From the NCBI GenBank assembly GCA_019415645.1, contig DXYV01000016.1, positions 1-53,045 on the forward strand: a stretch of 53,045 nt of DNA, read 5' to 3'. Below the pieces are notes generated by a model. It ran no database searches. It was not told the DNA's origin and saw nothing but the letters and a program-made list of their open reading frames with translations. Position numbers and translations under genes: made by a program. Of this stretch, positions 17,501 to 23,511 are shown piece after piece; positions within the stretch are counted from its first letter, which is position 1, and each line of letters starts with the position of its first letter. Source of the DNA: Clostridiales bacterium (GTDB lineage: Bacteria > Bacillota > Clostridia > Oscillospirales > Oscillospiraceae).

Positions 17501-18466
17501 CTCTCCGTCGACCAGCTCCTGCTCGGCCTGGGCCGTCTCGGTCTCCAGCTGATTCAGGCCGTCGTAATAATCAGCCCAGCCATTGTCCAGCTCCACCTTG
17601 GCGTCGTCCAACTCCTGACGCGCATCGGCCAGTTCCTGCTCCACCTCTGCCTTGGCGTCGTCATATTCTTGCTGGGCATCATCCAACTCCGCCTGGGCCT
17701 CGCCGATCACATCATCATACCGCAGCTGGGCCCGCTGGTCGCCGAAAAACTCCATCTCGTCCAGATAGGCGTCCATCTGATTGTCATAAGAATCGGAATA
17801 GCTATCCAATTCCTTCATGCCCTCGACGGTGAAATAAATCGTGGTGTAGTAGTCCCAGTCAAAGTTCTCCTTGGGCACATAGAGGAACGCCGAGATCGAC
17901 CCGCTGCCGATGCTGGAGCTGCCCCGGTCCGTACCCACATAGAGCGGACTGTCCGCTACGCCCACGATGGTGAACTGCGTACGCAGCAGCGTGTCCTCCG
18001 CGTCCTCATCCGCCTCCAGCGTGATGGTATCCCCGACACTCAGGCCCAGCTGGTCCAGCAGCCGCTGCTCGGTCACGCACTCGTCCGCCGCCTCCGGCAG
18101 GCGCCCCTCCGTCAGCGCCAGCAGATTGACCTGCTCTGGAAGAGAGGCCACTTTGACGATCTCCTCGCCTGCGATCATGTCCAGGCTGTATTCGCCCTCC
18201 ACGTCCACCATGCCGGCATAGGCGCGGATGGCCTCCACGTCGTCCTCGGTCAGGCCCAGCGTGGAGAGCACCTGAACATCCATCAGATTCTGCCGGTCGT
18301 AGTACCCGTCCGCCGTGTATTCCATGTCCGGGGACGTGGTGCGCAGTCCGGACAGGAACGCCACCGCCAGCGCCGAGAGCACAAACAGGGACAGGAAGCG
18401 GTTTCTGGTCCGGTGAATCTCGCGGAACGCATCGGTAAGCAGGCGGTTTTTCTTCCGCTTCACCAT
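14588..18466 (-). CDS. FtsX-type ABC permease with giant coiled-coil ectodomain
   Basis: 1292 residues. A membrane segment near 27-45 is followed by a MacB-like extracellular region, then a long charged, repetitive stretch (about 250-735) of units such as ELDDGWAQMEEARQ and GLAQLEEAG. A non-repetitive insert interrupts it near 430-545. Two FtsX domains follow, with triple membrane segments near 755-850 and at the C-terminus (ERMRELATLKVLGFY). Such permeases pair with LolD/MacB-like ATPases and act as mechanotransmitters or exporters rather than classic importers. The partner ATPase gene overlaps the start by 7 bases. The coiled coil probably reaches across the wall. The substrate or partner is unknown. 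Confidence 0.88.
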   Translation of the reverse strand: MVKRKKNRLLTDAFREIHRTRNRFLSLFVLSALAVAFLSGLRTTSPDMEYTADGYYDRQNLMDVQVLSTLGLTEDDVEAIRAYAGMVDVEGEYSLDMIAGEEIVKVASLPEQVNLLALTEGRLPEAADECVTEQRLLDQLGLSVGDTITLEADEDAEDTLLRTQFTIVGVADSPLYVGTDRGSSSIGSGSISAFLYVPKENFDWDYYTTIYFTVEGMKELDSYSDSYDNQMDAYLDEMEFFGDQRAQLRYDDVIGEAQAELDDAQQEYDDAKAEVEQELADARQELDDAKVELDNGWADYYDGLNQLETETAQAEQELVDGEQELADAKQQLEDALVELNDGESSYQEGLTELNDGEMEYADSWRQLQEAQEEYDAGWADYLDGLAQLEEAGAQLMDAEQQLEDARSQLASGSAALAAGSQQLEEQKQNYQALKASYDGILAAITGQGLTIPANLDPADPEVLAFAAGLMQWAKTSPDDVMSQVIEPLRTVLNAFLAQLDAGSEQGIQIQGLLSMLPADREALLALLGEDPVAGTQTLTTGVLGGLTAADSALTTMDQALQSGEAQLQAGSASLSAGSAQYQAGVKEYEEGKAEFLDNMAQMEEVSQELKDAKTELDDGWAQMEEARQELDDGWNELEEARQELDDGWTEYYDGLADYESGVTELADGRQELEEETARARQELADAYADLLDGETQYSDGLVDYEEGKAEAEAELEDAEIQLRDARQAIADIEECEWYLLGRDTNAGLVGYSQDAERVGNLATVFPVIFFLVAALACLTTMTRMVEEQRTQIGCLKALGFSRRAISIKYIGYAFLASLTGGMVGLAIGCTLIPLVIANAFNIMYNVPSLEFKLQPGICIVAVGAAVLCTTGASLWACLRTLMDTPANLMRPKSPPVGKRVFLEYIKPLWKRMSFTWKVTMRNLFRYQRRFWMTVIGIGGCTALVVTGFGLHNSIFDILDKQFDEISVYDATVGLNEDLTAGEKRKIEAVLDGEDGVDAYLTSYQISVDTVGADRMVSNVYLFAVEDGTEFQNFMTLRHLEDGSPAELPEEGVIITQKLSELLDLGVGDTITLELDNRRVTAPVEDIVENYVYHYVYLTEDYYTQLFDEEISDNVLMVRYADDSTETADRISRELMNLSGVTSYSNISTIRDSFTDSMTSIDYAVVIIIVAAAALAFVVLYNLTNINITERMRELATLKVLGFYDRETSAYIYRENIFLTLFGIALGLVMGRFLHSWMVLTVEVDLVMFGRTAPPYAYVLAAALTVLFSAIVNVAAHFSLKKIDMVESLKTVE

Positions 18467-19164
18467 TCGATCTCCTCCACCGGGGTGGGGTGCGCGTTGC
18501 GCTCCATCTGATCCACCTTGCCGTTTTTAATATGTATCACCCGGTCCGCCATGGGGGTCAGGGCGGTGTTGTGGGTAATGACCACCACGGTCATGCCGTG
18601 CTGCCGGCAGGTGTCCTGGAGCAGCTTGAGAATGGCCTTGCCGGTCACGTAGTCCAGCGCGCCGGTGGGCTCGTCGCATAGCAGCAGCTTGGGATTTTTC
18701 GCCAAGGCCCGGGCGATGGCCACGCGCTGCTGCTCGCCGCCGGACAACTGGGCCGGGAAATTGTTCAGCCGCTCCCCCAGTCCCACATGCTCTAAGACGT
18801 CCTTTGCGTCCAGCGGGTCCCGGCAGATCTGTGCCGCCAGCTCCACATTTTCCAGGGCAGTCAGATTCTGGACCAGATTGTAAAACTGGAACACAAATCC
18901 AATGTCATACCGGCGGTAGGTGGTCAGCTGCTTGGCGGTGTATCCGCTGACCAGCTCCTCATCCACCAAAATCCGTCCTTCCGTGCAGGAGTCCATGCCG
19001 CCCAGCATGTTCAGCACCGTGGTCTTGCCCGCGCCGCTTGGCCCCACGATGATGGCGAATTCCCCCTTTTCGATTTCAAAGTTCACGCCGTCCACTGCGG
19101 TGAGCGTGATCTCCCCCATCTGATAGCGCTTTACCACATCTTCAAACAAAATATAATGCCCCAT
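18460..19164 (-). CDS. ABC ATPase, LolD/MacB type
   Basis: 234 residues with Walker A GPSGAGKTT, Q-loop FVFQFYNLV, signature LSGGEQQRVAIARA, Walker B LLLCDEPTGALD and switch His in ITHNTAL. The EPTGALD form is typical of the MacB/LolD/FtsE group that powers FtsX-type permeases, matching the neighbour. It overlaps the permease gene by 7 bases and has its own upstream promoter. Confidence 0.93.
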   Translation of the reverse strand: MGHYILFEDVVKRYQMGEITLTAVDGVNFEIEKGEFAIIVGPSGAGKTTVLNMLGGMDSCTEGRILVDEELVSGYTAKQLTTYRRYDIGFVFQFYNLVQNLTALENVELAAQICRDPLDAKDVLEHVGLGERLNNFPAQLSGGEQQRVAIARALAKNPKLLLCDEPTGALDYVTGKAILKLLQDTCRQHGMTVVVITHNTALTPMADRVIHIKNGKVDQMERNAHPTPVEEIEW

Positions 19165-19218
19165 AGTGTTTCCCCCGTTCAGGCGGGCCCTCCCGTCCGT
19201 CCATCGTCACTTGCATAC

Positions 19219-19247
19219 AGTTTAGCGCATAATTATGAACAAATCAA
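19219..19247 (-). promoter_or_regulatory. Promoter for the FtsX-type ABC pair
   Basis: Minus strand: TTGATT at 19247-19242, 17-base spacer, TAAACT at 19224-19219, about 55 bases before the ATPase start. It is divergent from the mntP promoter. Confidence 0.6.
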
Positions 19248-19265
19248 CGGTCTTCTTCAATTAGA

Positions 19266-19296
19266 CTTGACTAACAAACGTCGGCTCCGGTAGAAT
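19266..19296 (+). promoter_or_regulatory. Promoter of the Mn riboswitch-mntP transcript
   Basis: TTGACT (19266-19271) and TAGAAT (19291-19296) with a 19-base spacer. The spacer is longer than the optimum, but the site lies right before the riboswitch consensus. Confidence 0.5.
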
Positions 19297-19302
19297 ATCT
19301 TG

Positions 19303-19423
19303 TGATAAGGGAGTAATCCGCGCGGCATGCGCCGCGTAGCCGAGTCAACATACTGGCCTTTGCCTGGCTTGGTTTTAATGGGTGAGACTTATCCGCAGGC
19401 TGTGCGGATGAGTCTCTTTTTTT
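19303..19423 (+). ncRNA. yybP-ykoY-type manganese riboswitch with terminator
   Basis: The leader begins with ATAAGGGAGTAATC, followed by a GC stem and CCGAGTCAACATACTGG, which resemble the conserved segments of the yybP-ykoY aptamer. A strong expression platform follows: a 14-bp stem (19384-19397 with 19403-19416, one G-U pair) and seven T. The downstream gene is mntP, the most common partner of this riboswitch class, so Mn2+ should relieve termination. The identification rests on remembered consensus plus context. Confidence 0.85.
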
Positions 19424-19468
19424 CGTCCCTCGCATAGGCTTGGTTTTGAGAGAAAGGGTTGGGATACT

Positions 19469-20032
19469 ATGGATCTTGCTTCGTTGTTTGTTTTGGCGGT
19501 AGGACTGTCCATGGACGCGTTCGCCGTGGCGATCTGCAAGGGGTTGTCCATCCGCACGCTGCGCGGACGGGACGCGGTTACCGTGGGGCTCTACTTTGGC
19601 ATTTTCCAGGCGGTCATGCCGCTGATCGGCTATCTGCTGGGCTCCACCTTCGCGGAGCTGATCTCCAGCGTGGACCATTGGGTGGCCTTTGTGCTGCTGG
19701 GGCTGATCGGCGGCAATATGGTCCGGGAGAGCCTGGACCGGGAGGGGGAACACTGTGACCCCTCCCTCCGCTTCCGGGATATGAGTGTGCTGGCCCTGGC
19801 CACCTCCATCGACGCGCTGGCGGTGGGGGTCACCTTCGCGTTTCTCCGGGTGGATCTTTTGCCCGCAGTCTCCTTCATCGGTATCATCACCTTTACCCTC
19901 TCCGCGCTGGGCGTTCAGATCGGGCATGTGTTCGGTGCGAAGTTCAAGTCCAAGGCCGAATTGCTGGGCGGCATCGTCCTGATTCTGATGGGGCTGAAAA
20001 TCCTGCTGGAGCATCTGGGGATTCTGGGCTGA
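19469..20032 (+). CDS. mntP: Manganese efflux pump MntP
   Basis: 187-residue membrane protein of the MntP (formerly YebN, DUF204) family, with six membrane segments in two similar halves. Each half carries the acidic signature expected for the metal path: SMDAFAVAICKG (Asp16) and TSIDALAVGV. It exports excess Mn2+. The ATG at 19469 has AAAGGG upstream and lies 45 bases after the riboswitch terminator. Expression is predicted to rise with Mn2+. The neighbouring twin RNA units may respond to metals too. Confidence 0.94.
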   Translation: MDLASLFVLAVGLSMDAFAVAICKGLSIRTLRGRDAVTVGLYFGIFQAVMPLIGYLLGSTFAELISSVDHWVAFVLLGLIGGNMVRESLDREGEHCDPSLRFRDMSVLALATSIDALAVGVTFAFLRVDLLPAVSFIGIITFTLSALGVQIGHVFGAKFKSKAELLGGIVLILMGLKILLEHLGILG

Positions 20033-20064
20033 CCCGTCTCCCCTGAAACGCCTGGTCCGGAGCG

Positions 20065-20109
20065 CGGCGCGGCACTGCCCGGCGCCCGCCGGCAGCAGAC
20101 GCCGTTTTT
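20065..20109 (+). terminator. Probable mntP terminator
   Basis: Nested GC stem, outer CGGCG (20065-20069) with CGCCG (20100-20104) enclosing a bulged hairpin, then five T. It separates mntP from the first small-RNA unit. Confidence 0.5.
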
Positions 20110-20156
20110 CGCTCCATGTTTCCCGAAACTTTTTTGCAGTTCGGTTCAAAAAACAG

Positions 20157-20185
20157 TTGACATCTTGGTTAGTCTGTGCTAATAT
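20157..20185 (+). promoter_or_regulatory. Promoter of small-RNA unit 1
   Basis: TTGACA (20157-20162), 17-base spacer, TAATAT (20180-20185): near-consensus. The predicted start is close to 20192. Confidence 0.8.
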
Positions 20186-20208
20186 CATTTTAGTTAGCTG
20201 ACACTAAC
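20168..20208 (+). promoter_or_regulatory. Paired operators of unit 1
   Basis: GTTAG-N6-CTAAT at 20168-20183 covers the -10 element, and GTTAG-N6-CTAAC at 20193-20208 covers the predicted start. The two sites are 25 bases apart. The half-sites recall the GTTAG/CTAAC core of DtxR/IdeR iron boxes, although the spacing differs. A repressor of the DtxR/MntR class is a hypothesis. Confidence 0.6.
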
Positions 20209-20286
20209 TTTTTCCTTCCTCCCATGTTCCGAACCGGGGAAACTCTCCCACCCGCGTCCTGTGCCGGACGCGGGTGTTTCCCTTTC
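20192..20286 (+). ncRNA. Predicted small RNA 1 (C-rich, hairpin)
   Basis: A predicted ~95-nt transcript with a pyrimidine-rich 5' segment (CCTTCCTCCC) and a two-part stem: GGGAAAC (20237-20243) with GTTTCCC (20276-20282), and nine pairs 20251-20259 with 20266-20274. A C-rich internal loop TCTCCCA sits between the two stems. No plus-strand gene follows. The 83 bases 20204-20286 recur at 20475-20557 with four mismatches. Unpaired C-rich segments facing ribosome-binding sites are typical of Gram-positive trans-acting RNAs. Existence and function are inferred; the 3' end is uncertain because its T tract is short. Confidence 0.55.
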
Positions 20287-20427
20287 TGCCGGCCGTCCCT
20301 CCGGACGAAAGTCGTCTTTGTTCCATGCTGCGGCACAGTCTTCGTTTCTATCTGCCAGTCCAAAGCCGCGTCCGGTTCTGTTGAACATCCGCACCGAAAA
20401 AATTTTGCAGAAGGGAGAAAAAAGTGC

Positions 20428-20456
20428 TTGACTTTTTAGTTAGCATATGCTAACAT
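20428..20456 (+). promoter_or_regulatory. Promoter of small-RNA unit 2
   Basis: TTGACT (20428-20433), 17-base spacer, TAACAT (20451-20456). It has the same layout as unit 1, offset by 271 bases. Confidence 0.75.
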
Positions 20457-20479
20457 AAAATCAGTTAGTAAAACCTAAC
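20439..20479 (+). promoter_or_regulatory. Paired operators of unit 2
   Basis: A perfect 16-bp palindrome GTTAGCATATGCTAAC at 20439-20454 overlaps the -10 element, and GTTAG-N6-CTAAC lies at 20464-20479. Both sit at exactly the same offsets as in unit 1, while the six-base centres differ between units. This is what selection on a protein-binding site should leave. Confidence 0.65.
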
Positions 20480-20557
20480 TTTTTCCTTCCTCCCATGTTC
20501 CGAACCAGGGAAACTCTCCCACCCGCGTTCCGTACCGGACGCGGGTGTTTCCCTTTC
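20463..20557 (+). ncRNA. Predicted small RNA 2 (paralogue of small RNA 1)
   Basis: Same architecture as unit 1. Of the four differences over 83 bases, one lies at the outer edge of the stem, one turns a C-G pair into a U-G pair, and two fall in the terminal loop, so the fold is kept. Read as peptide, all four changes would alter amino acids and there is no ribosome site, which argues for RNA function. Transcripts may run on to the strong terminator ending near 20610. Confidence 0.55.
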
Positions 20558-20562
20558 GCCCA

Positions 20563-20606
20563 AAACAGGCCGCAGGCGGGGCGCTTGCCCCGCCTGCGGC
20601 CTGTTT
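20563..20606. terminator. Strong bidirectional terminator
   Basis: A perfect 20-bp stem (20563-20582 with 20587-20606, 4-base loop). T-rich sequence follows on both strands. It ends the small-RNA unit on the plus strand and the AIM24-family gene on the minus strand. Confidence 0.85.
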
Positions 20607-20613
20607 GGTTTTC

Positions 20614-21297
20614 TCAATTGCTTCCGGTATTGAAAAAGGGAGCCAGCGCAGCGGCAACTCCGCTGATCGGCATAGTCTGAAGGATGATTCGGCCCGGGCC
20701 GGTGACTTTCGTCAGGAAGAGGCCCTCGCCGCCCAGCAGGGCGTTTTTGATTCCCTTGACGGATTGAATCTCAAGCGAGCAGGTCGCGTCCATGGCCGCC
20801 AAATTTCCGGTGTCCACCAGCATACTCTCCCCGGCCTGGAGCTCATATTCCATCGCGGAGCCGTCGATCTCCACAAAGGCGGTGCCCTGTCCGCTGAGCT
20901 TCTGCATGATAAAGCCTTCCCCGCCGAAGAAGCCGGCCGACACCCGCTTCTGGAAAAATACGGACAGCTCCACTCCCATCTCAGAGGCCAGGAACCCGCT
21001 CTTCTGTACGACGAAAGGCCGGTCCGGGGTGATTTCCACCGCCCGAATCTCCCCCGGGAAGCTGGACGCGAAAGCGATCATGGCCGGTCCACCCTGGGCC
21101 GTATAGATATTCTGAAAAATCGCCTCGCCGGAAAACAGGCGTCCGAAGGCCTTGCCCAGGCTCCCGCCGCCGGAGGTCCTCATCTCCAGGTTCGGGCTCA
21201 TCCAGCTCATGGAGCCGCCCTCTGTCACCATAGATTCCCCCGCCTGCAGCTGGCAGACTACCACCGGCATGGGCGCGCCGTGAATTTCGTACTGCAT
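20614..21297 (-). CDS. AIM24/TIGR00266-family protein
   Basis: 227 residues, Gly-rich and beta-rich, with no membrane segment or signal. It carries the family features LQAGESMVTEGGSMSWM near the start and the repeated ELQAGESMLVDTGNLAAMD near residue 150, the pattern of the double-stranded beta-barrel AIM24-like proteins. The function of bacterial members is not established. The start at 21297 has AAGGAGG 7 bases upstream; a longer open frame upstream is not homologous. It appears monocistronic, with its own promoter and the strong terminator downstream. Confidence 0.85.
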   Translation of the reverse strand: MQYEIHGAPMPVVVCQLQAGESMVTEGGSMSWMSPNLEMRTSGGGSLGKAFGRLFSGEAIFQNIYTAQGGPAMIAFASSFPGEIRAVEITPDRPFVVQKSGFLASEMGVELSVFFQKRVSAGFFGGEGFIMQKLSGQGTAFVEIDGSAMEYELQAGESMLVDTGNLAAMDATCSLEIQSVKGIKNALLGGEGLFLTKVTGPGRIILQTMPISGVAAALAPFFNTGSN

Positions 21298-21333
21298 AAC
21301 GCAACCTCCTTCTTTGTTTGGAATACCAGTCTC

Positions 21334-21362
21334 AGCATACCCTATGCCGCAGCGCATTGCAA
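21334..21362 (-). promoter_or_regulatory. Promoter for the AIM24-family gene
   Basis: Minus strand: TTGCAA at 21362-21357, 17-base spacer, TATGCT at 21339-21334, about 35 bases before the ATG. Confidence 0.5.
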
Positions 21363-21378
21363 GAGGAAAAGCAATCAT

Positions 21379-21632
21379 AACCACCGGCCGTGCCGGTGGT
21401 TTGCACAGGCCCCCTTGGGGCCTTTTACCAGCAGAGCCTATAGGCTCACAACTGAATTTCTATTGCATGGAGCGCCCTGCTGCTATTCAAATAGCGGTAG
21501 GGTGCTCCTATATTTCATTTCTATATTTCTCTCCTTTCCTCTCCTTCGTTTTTTACTGTTTCCTCGCTTCGCTCGGATATTTTTTCTGCGCATAGCTAAT
21601 GCTTTTGGGAACCACCGGCACTGCCGGTGGTT
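21379..21632. repeat. Hairpin-bounded intergenic element (PATE/MITE-like)
   Basis: This 254-base stretch holds no gene. Both boundaries carry the same 10-bp stem AACCACCGGC/GCCGGTGGTT, with 3-base loops CGT (left, 21379-21401) and ACT (right, 21610-21632). Inside are GGCCCC-CTT-GGGGCC followed by TTTT (about 21409-21425), the palindrome GAGCCTATAGGCTC (about 21434-21447), and a 19-bp hairpin with only G-U mismatches (about 21470-21508). The ends resemble the subterminal hairpins used by IS200/IS605-type systems, so a non-autonomous element is the preferred reading. A structured transcript is the alternative. Confidence 0.5.
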
Positions 21633-21648
21633 TTCTTTTACAAGCAAA

Positions 21649-21683
21649 AAGACGCCAAAGCAGGTTTTCTGCTTTGGCGTCTT
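21649..21683 (-). terminator. Terminator of the Trp-type ABC operon
   Basis: A 15-bp perfect stem (21649-21663 with 21669-21683), followed on the minus strand by five T, 12 bases after the ATPase stop. Confidence 0.85.
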
Positions 21684-21694
21684 GACATCGCCGT

Positions 21695-22492
21695 TTATTC
21701 CTCCTGTGTGGACAGCAGAATCCGGTCGTTGTCCAGGGCATGGCCCGCACCGGCCCGGAACCGCTCCAGCAGGTCGTCTACGGTGAGTCCCCGGCGCTCC
21801 TCGCCCGCAATATCCAGTACGATGCGCCCGCCGCTCATCATCAGCGTACGGTTGCCCAGTTCCAGGGCGTTGCGCATGTTGTGGGTGACCATCATGGTGG
21901 TGATCTGGTTCTCCTCCACGGTTTTCCGGGTCAAATTCAGCACCTTCTCCGCCGTGCCCGGGTCCAGCGCCGCCGTGTGCTCGTCCAGGAGCAGCAGCTT
22001 GGGCGGGACCATGGTGGACATGAGCAGCGTCAGCGCCTGGCGCTGGCCGCCGGAGAGCAGCCCCACCGGCTGCTTCATCCGATCCTCCAGGCCCATATCC
22101 AGCAGAGCCAGCCGGTCCCGGAAGCGGGCGCGGTCCGCCCGGCTGATGTGGGAGAACCAACCGCCGCTGCCCGCGGCCAGCGCCAGGTTTTCCTCAATGG
22201 TCATACCGGGCGCGCTGCCCCGCATAGGGTCCTGAAACAGCCGTCCAATGTCCTTGGCCCGCTTATGGGAAGGCAGGAAGGTAATATCCTTCCCGTCCAG
22301 CTCGATGCTCCCGGAGTCGGTGAAGAAATCCCCGCAGATGGCGTTGAACAGCGTGGATTTGCCTGCGCCGTTGGAACCGATGATGGTCACGAAATCCCCC
22401 GGCTCCAGGTGGAGGGACAGGTCCGTAATGGCCTGCTTTTCATTTACCGTACCCGGGTTAAAGGTTTTGGAGATATGGGAAATGGTCAGCAT
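21695..22492 (-). CDS. ABC importer ATPase, tryptophan/TrpXYZ-like type
   Basis: 265 residues with Walker A GSNGAGKST, signature LSGGQRQALTLLM and Walker B LLLLDEHTAALD. The DEHTAALD form is characteristic of the ATPases that accompany PF04392-type binding proteins and BPD_transp_2 permeases. It is the last gene of the operon and starts 3 bases after the permease stop. The tryptophan assignment comes from the upstream T-box rather than from this protein. Confidence 0.9.
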   Translation of the reverse strand: MLTISHISKTFNPGTVNEKQAITDLSLHLEPGDFVTIIGSNGAGKSTLFNAICGDFFTDSGSIELDGKDITFLPSHKRAKDIGRLFQDPMRGSAPGMTIEENLALAAGSGGWFSHISRADRARFRDRLALLDMGLEDRMKQPVGLLSGGQRQALTLLMSTMVPPKLLLLDEHTAALDPGTAEKVLNLTRKTVEENQITTMMVTHNMRNALELGNRTLMMSGGRIVLDIAGEERRGLTVDDLLERFRAGAGHALDNDRILLSTQEE

Positions 22493-22495
22493 GGT

Positions 22496-23428
22496 TCAGC
22501 GTCCTCCCTTCACAGCGGTGCGAAACAGCCGGCGGCGGATTGTCGGCCACTGTTTTTTCAGGTAGGGTCCGGAAATGGCCACAATAACAATGACCGAGGA
22601 GACCAGCTTGAGCATGAACGCCGGCATATCAAAGCGCAGGGCGATGGTATAGACCAGGCGGAACACGAAAGACCCCAGTACCACGCCGATGGCGCGGGAG
22701 AGGATCCCGCCCCGGCCCAAAAAGGCATTGCCGATCAGCAGAGAGGCCAGCGCAATAGTCACCATGCCGCTGCCGATGTTGATGTCCACCGACTTCTGAG
22801 ACTGGGCCAGCAGACAGCCGGACAGCGCCGTGAACGCATTGGCCACGCACAGGCCCACCATGGTGGTGAACACCGGATTGATGGAAGAGGAGCGCACCAT
22901 GTCGGGGTTGTTGCCCGTAGCCCGAATCGCCAGGCCCAGCCGGGTGTTCAGGAACAGCGTCAGGAGAATTACCACCGCGATCACCGCCAGCAGCGCCACC
23001 ATCAGGCTCTCCTTCCCCTCCAGGAAGGTCCCCTCCAGCAAATCGTCCATCATGGTAAAGACAGTCTGCGTCTTATTCATATTCAGCAGCGAGGAGCCGC
23101 TCATCACCGCAATGTTGATGGAATACAGGCCGGTGTTGACTATGATGCCCGCCAACAGGCTGTCCACGCCCAGCTTGGTCTGGAGCAGCGCGGTCACAAA
23201 GCCGGAGCAGATACCGGCGCCCATGGCGGCCGGCAGCGCCAGCAGCGGGTGGCCCGAAATAGCCACCACCGCGCCCACGGCGGCCCCCAGCGTAAAGCAG
23301 CCGTCGGTGGACAGGTCGCAGACATTGAGCATGGAATAGCTCAAAAACAGCGCCAGCACCGTCAGCGAACAGATCAGTCCCAGCTCCAGAGCGGTTTGCC
23401 CCAGGGATAGGACAATGGACAGATTCAT
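22496..23428 (-). CDS. ABC importer permease, TrpY-like (BPD_transp_2)
   Basis: 310 residues with about nine hydrophobic segments and the branched-chain-type permease signature (FTLGAAVGAVVA; RATGNNPDMVRSSSI). It forms the channel for the substrate-binding lipoprotein encoded upstream and the ATPase downstream. A strong hairpin separates it from the binding-protein gene, probably giving higher binding-protein expression. Confidence 0.9.
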   Translation of the reverse strand: MNLSIVLSLGQTALELGLICSLTVLALFLSYSMLNVCDLSTDGCFTLGAAVGAVVAISGHPLLALPAAMGAGICSGFVTALLQTKLGVDSLLAGIIVNTGLYSINIAVMSGSSLLNMNKTQTVFTMMDDLLEGTFLEGKESLMVALLAVIAVVILLTLFLNTRLGLAIRATGNNPDMVRSSSINPVFTTMVGLCVANAFTALSGCLLAQSQKSVDINIGSGMVTIALASLLIGNAFLGRGGILSRAIGVVLGSFVFRLVYTIALRFDMPAFMLKLVSSVIVIVAISGPYLKKQWPTIRRRLFRTAVKGGR

Positions 23429-23458
23429 GGTGTTTCCTCCTTCATCCAGTGCGCATCA

Positions 23459-23492
23459 CAGGGGATAGGCGGCTGCGGCCGCCTATCCCCTG
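23459..23492 (-). terminator. Intra-operon hairpin (expression balance)
   Basis: A perfect 15-bp stem (23459-23473 with 23478-23492, 4-base loop) without a T tract, between the binding-protein and permease genes. More likely an RNA-stability or partial-attenuation element than a full stop. Confidence 0.5.
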
Positions 23493-23511
23493 CCGGATTC
23501 TGATGATCGTC

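Noticed and set aside
20224..20439. Short plus-strand frame starting MFRTGETLPPA, with a paralogue at 20495 (MFRTRETLPPA)
   Set aside because: Both lack a ribosome site, the similarity ends with the conserved RNA block, and all four differences change amino acids while keeping the hairpin.
20204..20557. Riboswitch leaders for the AIM24-family gene
   Set aside because: That gene is on the opposite strand and is separated by a bidirectional terminator.
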